Below are positions 1 to 4,901 of a stretch of 8,722 nucleotides of DNA, piece by piece (position 1 is the first letter of the stretch; each line of letters begins with the position of its first letter). The translations under genes were made by a program, and so were the position numbers. Source of the DNA: an uncultured Clostridium sp. (GTDB taxonomy: Bacteria; Bacillota; Clostridia; TANB77; CAG-508); contig CAMSEM010000050.1 in NCBI GenBank assembly GCA_947057505.1, positions 1-8,722 on the forward strand, written 5' to 3'. The notes beneath the pieces were generated by a model that had not been told where the DNA came from, ran no database searches, and saw nothing but the letters and a program-made list of their open reading frames with translations.

Positions 1-45
1 AAGGCTTTTGCCGGATTCCCTTACAGGAGGCAACATGCTATTACG
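1..45 (+). other. Probable 3' tail of a group I intron interrupting the upstream tRNA
   Basis: The tRNA 3' half that begins at 46 has no anticodon-stem partner or D-arm in the bases before it, so something non-tRNA separates the two halves. Positions 9-34 form a hairpin (TTGCC at 9-13 with GGCAA at 29-33, plus inner TCC/GGA) like a P9 stem. The stretch ends in a G at 45, as group I introns must. The complete intron in the neighbouring tRNA-Thr has 47 nt between its P7 strand and its last G, so 45 nt of tail here is a fitting length. The catalytic core would lie left of the window, so this is inference. Confidence 0.45.
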
Positions 46-84
46 AATGCGGAGACATGGGTTCGATTCCCGTCGGGGTCACCA
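46..84 (+). tRNA. 3' half of a tRNA, probably tRNA-Glu, 5' part outside the window
   Basis: Visible parts are two anticodon-loop bases AA (46-47), a 3' anticodon-stem strand TGCGG (48-52), a 4-nt variable region AGAC (53-56), a T-arm ATGGG-TTCGATT-CCCGT (57-73), a 3' acceptor strand CGGGGTC (74-80), discriminator A and encoded CCA. The four-base variable loop, the acceptor that would need G2-U71 next to G1-C72, and the overall T-arm resemble bacterial tRNA-Glu, but the anticodon is not in the window, so the identity is inferred. It is the first of two tRNA genes with only 4 nt between them, so both are probably processed from one transcript that ends at 407-451. Confidence 0.7.
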
Positions 85-88
85 ATAT

Positions 89-400
89 GCCACTTTAGCT
101 CAGCTGGTAGAGCAACTGACTTGTGGGATAGATAAAACAGTAAGTTTTATTTTGAACTATCTTGCACCTTTATGTGGAAACATATAAAGTGGATACCGCT
201 AATTCGGGGAAGGCTTTAAAATGCTAATCCCGAGCTAGAAAACAATATGTTTTCGAGTGTAGAGACTTTATACGGTATGCCTAAAGCTATAAGCCATGGC
301 AAAGAGAAAGTCCAGACTACAAACACAGTAAAATGTGGTAATGAAAATTATAGTAGTATGAATCAGTAGGTCATCTGTTCGAATCAGATAAGTGGCTCCA
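89..400 (+). tRNA. tRNA-Thr(UGU), split by a group I intron
   Basis: The two exons (89-124 and 361-400) make a complete cloverleaf. The acceptor is GCCACTT (89-95) with AAGTGGC (390-396). The D-arm is GCTC/GAGC (98-113). The anticodon stem is ACTGA (115-119) with TCAGT (363-367). The seven-base loop is CTTGT plus AA, giving anticodon TGT (122-124). The variable region is AGGTC, the T-arm is ATCTG-TTCGAAT-CAGAT, the discriminator is T, and CCA is encoded at 398-400. The insertion lies between anticodon base 36 and base 37, so the tRNA is non-functional until the intron is removed. Identity and exon boundaries are directly visible and secure. Confidence 0.93.
125..360 (+). ncRNA. Group I self-splicing intron (IC3-like) in tRNA-Thr, no ORF
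   Basis: All hallmarks of a bacterial tRNA group I intron are present. P1 pairs exon bases 118-124 (GACUUGU) with the internal guide 140-146 (GUAAGUU), placing the required U-G pair at the 5' splice site. A 9-bp stem (169-177 with 182-190) is capped by a GAAA tetraloop, as in P2. P3 is AUACCG (193-198) with CGGUAU (273-278). P4 is UCGGG (204-208) with CCCGA (229-233). P6 is extended by GAAAAC/GUUUUC (238-253). P7 is GACUUU (264-269) with AAAGUC (307-312), the guanosine-binding helix. P8 is UGCC (278-281) with GGCA (298-301). The last base is G360. At 236 nt it is a minimal ribozyme without a homing endonuclease. Subclass IC3 is inferred from the core's likeness to cyanobacterial tRNA-Leu introns. 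Confidence 0.9.
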
Positions 401-406
401 TTACTT

Positions 407-451
407 AGAACTAGACTTGTTTAAAACTTGTCTAGTTCTTTGCTTTTTTTT
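407..451 (+). terminator. Rho-independent terminator of the tRNA operon
   Basis: A 10-bp perfect stem (AGAACTAGAC at 407-416 with GTCTAGTTCT at 430-439) is followed by a T-rich run to 451. It begins 6 nt after the CCA of tRNA-Thr and closes the tRNA transcript. Confidence 0.87.
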
Positions 452-512
452 AATAGAAATGTGAGGAATTATAATTAATAAAAAGAAAAAGTTTTGTAAC
501 AATCAATGTTAA

Positions 513-814
513 AAAGAATATCGATATAAAAATTATATAATAAAATGGAATAAGAGAAAGCTATCAAACTTCTTTATATATAAAAAATACCTAATGGATA
601 AATATCATAACAAATGTGCAAGATGTGGATGGGGAGAAAAAATACATATACCAATACAATTCCATTAGAAATAGAACATATAGATGGAAAATATCAAAAT
701 AACAGTGAGAAGAATTTAATCTTATTATGTCAAAATTGTCACTCTCTCACAAGTGCCTATAAAGGAGCAAATCTAAATCATGGTAGAAAACAAAGAAAAA
801 AATATTATACCTAA
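513..814 (+). pseudogene. HNH endonuclease remnant, 5'-truncated and frameshifted
   Basis: The C-terminal part is a recognisable small HNH nuclease: PLEIEHIDG, then NNSEKNLILLC, CQNCHS and a basic end. The zinc-binding CxxC pair (KCARCGWGEK, from 612) lies in a different frame that opens at 513 and reaches a stop at about 666. Adding one A to the six-A run at 637-642 would join the two frames into a normal HNH core of the phage-type family. The usual N-terminal part is also missing upstream, where a stop codon sits at 510-512. I therefore read it as a decayed gene; an assembly error in the homopolymer could explain the frameshift but not the lost 5' end. Its last 35 bases overlap the start of the next gene. 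Confidence 0.75.
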
Positions 815-1535
815 AACAGTTATTGTAACAGGCGGTTCCAATGGAATTGGAGCAGAAATTGTTACAACACTAGCAAAACAAAATTATCAAGTAGTATTAA
901 ACTATAATAAATCAGAACAACAAGCAAAGCAAATACAAACACAATTAGAAAAACAAGGAAAACAAATACAAATATTTAAAGCAGATGTATCGAAAAGAGA
1001 GCAAGTAAAACAACTAGTAGCCTTTACTTTAAAAGCATTTGGAAAAATAGATATATTAATCAATAATGCAGGAATCTCACAAACAAAGTTATTTACAGAT
1101 ATAACAGATAGTGATTGGAACAATATGATACAAACAAATTTGAATTCAGTTTTTTATTGTACACAAGAAGTATTGCCAAGTATGATACATCAAAAACAAG
1201 GATGTATTGTAAATATATCTTCTATATGGGGAATTACTGGTGGAGCATGTGAAGTTCACTATAGTGTAGCAAAAGCTGGAATAGATGGAATGACCAAATC
1301 TCTAGCAAAAGAACTAGGACCATCCAATATAAGAGTTAACAGTATAGCCCCAGGAATAATTGATACCAATATGAATAAAGAATTAACGAAAGAAGAAATA
1401 GAAGAAATAAAACAAGAAATACCATTACAAAAAATAGGAAAAACTACCAATGTAGCTAAATGCATAAATTGGTTAATAGAAGATGAATATACTACAGGTC
1501 AAATTATTTCAGTAAACGGCGGATGGTATATATAA
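780..1535 (+). CDS. ymfI: Short-chain dehydrogenase/reductase, probable EF-P 5-aminopentanone reductase (YmfI type)
   Basis: A 251-residue classical SDR, the normal size for the family. It has the NAD(P)-binding motif TGGSNGIG (17-24), NNAG (95-98), and the catalytic tetrad N120, S148, Y161 and K165, with the usual C-terminal NGGW end. The active-site stretch reads SSIWGITGGACEV, and SSIWG-TGA-CEV is typical of YmfI-like proteins, which finish the 5-aminopentanol modification of elongation factor P, rather than of FabG, the 3-ketoacyl-ACP reductase of fatty acid synthesis. The YmfI assignment is from memory of the family, and FabG-like function remains possible. No efp or ymfH gene is in the window. 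The start at 780 is the only ATG before the nucleotide motif, is preceded by AAAGGAG (761-767, 12-nt spacing), and gives an N-terminal extension of about 11 residues. The start lies inside the HNH remnant. Confidence 0.88.
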   Translation: MVENKEKNIIPKTVIVTGGSNGIGAEIVTTLAKQNYQVVLNYNKSEQQAKQIQTQLEKQGKQIQIFKADVSKREQVKQLVAFTLKAFGKIDILINNAGISQTKLFTDITDSDWNNMIQTNLNSVFYCTQEVLPSMIHQKQGCIVNISSIWGITGGACEVHYSVAKAGIDGMTKSLAKELGPSNIRVNSIAPGIIDTNMNKELTKEEIEEIKQEIPLQKIGKTTNVAKCINWLIEDEYTTGQIISVNGGWYI

Positions 1536-1537
1536 TA

Positions 1538-1570
1538 AAAAAAGATTCTTTTTTTAAAAGAATCTTTTTT
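1538..1570. terminator. Bidirectional terminator between convergent genes
   Basis: A long stem of AAAAAAGATTCTTTT (1538-1552) and AAAAGAATCTTTTTT (1556-1570) with a 3-nt loop. Flanking A and T runs let it work in both directions. It closes the reductase gene on the plus strand, and the stop codon of the minus-strand gene (1569-1571) lies inside it. Confidence 0.85.
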
Positions 1571-2030
1571 AATTATTTATAATCTTTCTTTTATAATTGC
1601 CAGAAATTAGTTTTGGAAGATAAGTAATTACCTTATAAATAGCTAATCTAACTTTTTTACTCCAAATATAAGATTTTCTTAGCTTTCTAGGAGAATCTAA
1701 AAAACTACTTTTTGGAAGTACTAAAGCAACCTCTACTTTTTCAATAGGAAAAATATAATTTTGTCCATCATGGTTATCCCATTCATTATTGCCATTTCTA
1801 AAGCAAAAATTAAAAGTATCAAAAGAAGCAAGTTCTACCTCTGCTTGAAAACCAAGTTCTGTTTTCTCCATTTGAATTTCATTTAAATTATCCCAATTAA
1901 GCCCAAAACCATAATGAAGAAAAACCTCAGTAGAGTCATTTTGAAAAAGTTTTCCTGCATATGAAATTTTTACAGTAGAATTTTCTACTAATTTATCTGT
2001 ATTAAAAAAAATATTTTTTACTAATTCCAT
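1569..2030 (-). CDS. Small protein with a starch/glycogen-type carbohydrate-binding module (CBM25/53-like)
   Basis: A 153-residue protein. Residues about 17-95 resemble the CBM25/CBM53 fold: a HYGFG-NWDN turn (39-48), then FNFCF (73-77) and NNEWDNHDGQNY (81-92), where the aromatic and W-D-N residues would contact alpha-glucan. The rest (about 110-153) is basic (many K and R) with no recognised domain. There is no signal peptide or membrane segment, so it probably stays in the cytoplasm; a role in binding glycogen is a guess. The start has GAGGAG at 2040-2045 with 9-nt spacing, and a good promoter lies at 2072-2100. It could also be transcribed together with the XRE gene 94 nt upstream, since no terminator separates them. 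No catalytic domain is present. Confidence 0.8.
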   Translation of the reverse strand: MELVKNIFFNTDKLVENSTVKISYAGKLFQNDSTEVFLHYGFGLNWDNLNEIQMEKTELGFQAEVELASFDTFNFCFRNGNNEWDNHDGQNYIFPIEKVEVALVLPKSSFLDSPRKLRKSYIWSKKVRLAIYKVITYLPKLISGNYKRKIINN

Positions 2031-2071
2031 TAAAAAAATCTCCTCATTTATCTTGTGTTACTTATTTTGAT

Positions 2072-2100
2072 ATTATAATATTAAATATTTTATAATTCAA
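2072..2100 (-). promoter_or_regulatory. Promoter of the carbohydrate-binding-module gene
   Basis: On the minus strand, -35 TTGAAT (2095-2100) and -10 TATAAT (2072-2077) have a 17-nt spacer, a near-consensus sigma-A promoter. It starts transcription about 35 nt before the start codon at 2030. Confidence 0.7.
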
Positions 2101-2124
2101 GTACTTTTGACAAATATATACATT

Positions 2125-2703
2125 TTAATCTAAATTTGTTCCAATTACTTTACCAACAATATAAAAATTATCTTTTCTATCTAAGAAAATATCTGCAACA
2201 TTTTTATCCTCAGCCCTTAGAACAACTCCATCTTTGCGGACAATAAATCTACGAATAAGCATTTTATCTTGATAACAAAACAAGCCAATATCTCTATTAT
2301 CAAGAGGTGTATTAAATTCAATATAAACATAAGAATCTTGCTTTAGTTTAGGTTCCATAGCTGCATCTGTAATTTTTACAGCAATAGAAGCACCAGGCAT
2401 ATTAGCAGGACAATCAATCAAAGAACCTAATGTGTCAAAAGTAGGAATTTGTTTATAAGGAATATGAGATTCTATTTTATAAGAAAGATGTTCCTCAGTA
2501 AGTTCCTTATCATAAGTATACATCAAAGGACGATAAGGAATTCCCATTGTTTTACACATATTTCTTAAAACTTTATGGCTAGGATTTCTCTCGCCTTTTT
2601 CGATATGTGTTAAATGCCCTGTATTAATGTTTGTTCCCCTAGCAATTTCAGCTTTAGTTAATTTATGTTCCTTACGAATGTATGAAATCATTTCACCAAT
2701 CAT
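2125..2703 (-). CDS. XRE-family regulator with an inactive S24/LexA-like C-terminal domain
   Basis: A 192-residue protein. Residues 1-60 form a lambda-repressor-type helix-turn-helix (KLTKAEIARGTNI, then GHLTHIEKGERNPS), which binds DNA. Residues about 85-190 match the peptidase S24 fold of LexA, UmuD and CI-like repressors, but the catalytic pair is gone: where active members have a DSMxP serine this one has A115 (TDAAMEP), and where they have lysine (VKR) it has R151 (LIRRF). It should therefore not self-cleave in an SOS response, and the domain probably serves dimerisation or ligand sensing. AGAGG (2713-2717, 9-nt spacing) supports the start. It is divergent from the VanW gene across a 197-nt region with candidate operator half-sites, so autoregulation and control of its neighbour are plausible inferences. 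Confidence 0.92.
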   Translation of the reverse strand: MIGEMISYIRKEHKLTKAEIARGTNINTGHLTHIEKGERNPSHKVLRNMCKTMGIPYRPLMYTYDKELTEEHLSYKIESHIPYKQIPTFDTLGSLIDCPANMPGASIAVKITDAAMEPKLKQDSYVYIEFNTPLDNRDIGLFCYQDKMLIRRFIVRKDGVVLRAEDKNVADIFLDRKDNFYIVGKVIGTNLD

Positions 2704-2738
2704 AGTATAATACCTCTTTTCAAAAATTTCCTAATCCT

Positions 2739-2767
2739 ATTATATTAAAAAAAGAAAAACTTGTCTA
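2739..2767 (-). promoter_or_regulatory. Promoter of the XRE/S24-like regulator
   Basis: On the minus strand, -10 TATAAT (2739-2744) is perfect and -35 TAGACA (2762-2767) is one base from consensus, with a 17-nt spacer. The candidate operator half-sites begin 9 nt upstream of its -35. Confidence 0.6.
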
Positions 2768-2775
2768 GTAAAAAA

Positions 2776-2831
2776 TAACAAAAAAATGTAAATTGTGACA
2801 AAATAGGATATAAAAACAACCCATTTTGTTA
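2776..2831. promoter_or_regulatory. Candidate operator: repeated [T][A/G]ACAAAA half-sites
   Basis: TAACAAAA occurs at 2776-2783 and TGACAAAA at 2796-2803, exactly 20 nt apart (about two helix turns). The inverted copy TTTTGTTA is at 2824-2831. The second and third are the ends of a 12-bp inverted repeat with two mismatches (2796-2807 and 2820-2831), which ends directly against the -35 of the VanW promoter. The position between divergent promoters, next to an XRE regulator gene, suggests a binding site. The A-rich context makes chance matches possible. Confidence 0.38.
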
Positions 2832-2860
2832 TTGTAAAAATTAATAAACTATGGTAATAT
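2832..2860 (+). promoter_or_regulatory. Promoter of the VanW-family gene, extended -10
   Basis: -35 TTGTAA (2832-2837), 17-nt spacer and -10 TAATAT (2855-2860), preceded by an extended TGG at 2852-2854. Transcription would begin near 2867, which argues for the ATG at 2901 and against the in-frame ATG at 2865. Confidence 0.6.
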
Positions 2861-2900
2861 AATTTTGTACAAAATGATATATTGTATAGAGGGGAATAAA

Positions 2901-4763
2901 ATGGAAAAAGAAGAAAATAAAAAAGAAGTAAAACAAACCAATGAAGAAATAATAAAAAAAGAAGAAAAGCGAGAAATTAGATCAAAAGAAGAAATAACAA
3001 ATGAGCAAGAAAACACAAAAAAAGAACAAGAAAATGAAGTAGAAGAAGTAAAAAATGAAAAGCAAGAAGAAATTAAACTACAAGAAGAAAAAGCTTCTAA
3101 TACAGAAACAGAATATAAAGTAAAAGCACCTAAAAAAAACAAAAGAGGACTTGTTATAACAATAGTAATAGCAGCTATTATTTTTATTCTTATGTTATTT
3201 TCTATAATCTTTGCATTAGTTAATATGAATAATCAAAACATGATGAAAGGAATTTCCATTTTAGGAATTGATGTTAGTAACCTATCACCAGAAGAAGCAA
3301 CAAAAAAAATAAATGATGCCATAGAAAATAGATTTCAAGATGAAAATAATAATTTAATATTAAAAAGAAATCATACAGAAATAAGTGTAACAGCAAATAC
3401 TTTTAATGCAAAATTTGATGTAGAAAAAGCTATTGCAGAAGCCTATAATATAGGTAGAAGAGGAAATATTATTACCAATAATTATGCTATTTTATATACA
3501 AACATTTTTAAAAAAGATATTCAGCCAGAATTGCATTTAGATAATGAACTATTAGAAAACACTATAACAGATGCTAGTGCAAAAATGGAAGATAGAGTAA
3601 TAGAAAGTAGCTATTATGTAGAAGAAAAAAAATTAAATATTGTAAAAGGAAAAGCAGGATACATCATAAACAAAGAAAAACTAAAACAAGATATTTATGC
3701 ACAATTAAATAATATTCATACTAATTATCAAATAATAGAAATACCAGTAGAATATAAAGAGCCAGAAGCAATTAATTTAGAAAAGATACGAAATGAAATT
3801 TATAAAGAACCAAAAGATGCTTATGTAGAAAAAAATCCAACGAAAGTACATACCCATATAGATGGTGTAGACTTTGCAATATCTATAGAAGAAGCACAAA
3901 AAATCATACAAGAAGAAAAAGAAGAATATACCATTCCACTTAAAATAACAACACCTAAAAAGACAATTAACGATTTAGGAGAAGAAGCATTTCCAGAGCT
4001 ACTTGCTACATTTTCAACTATTTATGATGCCAGTAATAGAAATAGAAGTAATAACATAGAATTAGCATCTAAGAAAGTAAATGGTACAGTAGTGATGCCA
4101 GGAGAAAAATTCTCTTATAATACAGTAGTAGGAAAAAGAACCATAGAAGCAGGTTTTAAAGAAGGAACAGCCTATATAGGGGGAAAAGTAGTACCAGATG
4201 TAGGTGGTGGTGTTTGCCAACTATCCTCTACGCTATATAATGCAGCATTATTAGCTAATCTAGATATACTAGAAAGAAGTAGCCATATGTTCTTAACAGG
4301 TTATGTAGCAGCAAGCCGTGATGCAACTGTATATTATGGAAGTTTAGACTTTGTATTTAAAAATTCAAGAAATTATCCAATCAAAGTAGTAGCAACCTCA
4401 CAAAACGGTGTATGTAAAGTAAGTATTTATGGAATAAAAGAAGAAACCGAATACGAAGTAATTATTCAATCAAAAGTAACATCATATATTAATTACACAA
4501 CCACCTATAAAAATGATGCAACAATAGCAGAAGGAAAAGAAGTAATAGAGCAACATGGTGCAAACGGTTGTAGAAGTGAAGGATATAAAATTTTAAAACT
4601 AAATGGAAAAATTGTATCACAAACTCTACTTTCTAAAGACACTTATAGTGCAAAAGAAAGAATAGTAAAAAGAGGAACAAAAAAAGTAGCCACACCACCA
4701 GTTCAAACAGACCCGAACCAAACAACACAAAATCCAAAAACAGAAGAAAACACTATAACCTAA
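2901..4763 (+). CDS. Membrane-anchored VanW family protein with peptidoglycan-binding-like and G5 domains
   Basis: A 620-residue protein counted from the ATG at 2901, chosen because GAGGGG lies 6 nt upstream. An in-frame ATG at 2865 has no ribosome site and sits at the transcription start. Order: a Lys/Glu-rich, probably coiled-coil cytoplasmic segment (1-80), one membrane helix (about 83-107) with K/R on its inner side, extracellular PG_binding_4-like repeats (about 115-350, each following the pattern of an ILGIDVSNLS-type opening or a KGKAGYIINKE loop), a VanW domain (about 368-510) with its signature GGGVCQLSSTLYNAAL (435-450), and a G5-like domain (about 514-592), then a short Pro/Thr/Gln tail. 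It probably binds cell-wall peptidoglycan on the outer face. The biochemical role of VanW is unknown, and despite the name no vancomycin-resistance genes are nearby. It is a single-gene unit with its own promoter and terminator. Confidence 0.93.
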   Translation: MEKEENKKEVKQTNEEIIKKEEKREIRSKEEITNEQENTKKEQENEVEEVKNEKQEEIKLQEEKASNTETEYKVKAPKKNKRGLVITIVIAAIIFILMLFSIIFALVNMNNQNMMKGISILGIDVSNLSPEEATKKINDAIENRFQDENNNLILKRNHTEISVTANTFNAKFDVEKAIAEAYNIGRRGNIITNNYAILYTNIFKKDIQPELHLDNELLENTITDASAKMEDRVIESSYYVEEKKLNIVKGKAGYIINKEKLKQDIYAQLNNIHTNYQIIEIPVEYKEPEAINLEKIRNEIYKEPKDAYVEKNPTKVHTHIDGVDFAISIEEAQKIIQEEKEEYTIPLKITTPKKTINDLGEEAFPELLATFSTIYDASNRNRSNNIELASKKVNGTVVMPGEKFSYNTVVGKRTIEAGFKEGTAYIGGKVVPDVGGGVCQLSSTLYNAALLANLDILERSSHMFLTGYVAASRDATVYYGSLDFVFKNSRNYPIKVVATSQNGVCKVSIYGIKEETEYEVIIQSKVTSYINYTTTYKNDATIAEGKEVIEQHGANGCRSEGYKILKLNGKIVSQTLLSKDTYSAKERIVKRGTKKVATPPVQTDPNQTTQNPKTEENTIT

Positions 4764-4814
4764 TAATTTATAGAATAATTTAAACACTATTTTATTAAAA
4801 TAAGAATACAAGCC

Positions 4815-4847
4815 AAAATCCCCAAGGCATTTGCCTAGGGGATTTTT
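4815..4847 (+). terminator. Terminator of the VanW gene
   Basis: AAAATCCCC (4815-4823) pairs with GGGGATTTT (4838-4846), and after one A-A mismatch AGGC pairs with GCCT around a 4-base loop. A T run ends it at 4843-4847. It starts about 50 nt after the stop codon. The A run on the other side may let it also stop transcription arriving on the minus strand. Confidence 0.9.
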
Positions 4848-4874
4848 AGAGAAAAAACTATTTTAAACTTTAGA

Positions 4875-4892
4875 AAGTGCTATAAAGCACTT
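4875..4892 (-). terminator. Small hairpin after the minus-strand fused gene, possible terminator
   Basis: AAGTGC (4875-4880) and GCACTT (4887-4892) form a 6-bp hairpin 9 nt past the stop codon of the minus-strand gene. On that strand no T run follows directly (the nearest is at 4852-4857), so it is a weak terminator at best. The stronger hairpin at 4815-4847 may serve instead. Confidence 0.35.
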
Positions 4893-4901
4893 AATATATA
4901 T

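Noticed and set aside
423..2769. A 14-nt match AAAACTTGTCTAGT at 423-436 (tRNA terminator) and 2756-2769 (xre promoter region)
   Set aside because: In AT-rich DNA of this length one such match is plausible by chance, and the two contexts have nothing else in common.
2849..3142. Minus-strand frame rich in Ser and Phe opposite the start of the VanW gene
   Set aside because: It is the mirror of the Lys/Glu-rich (AAA/GAA) codons on the plus strand and has no ribosome site or recognisable domain.
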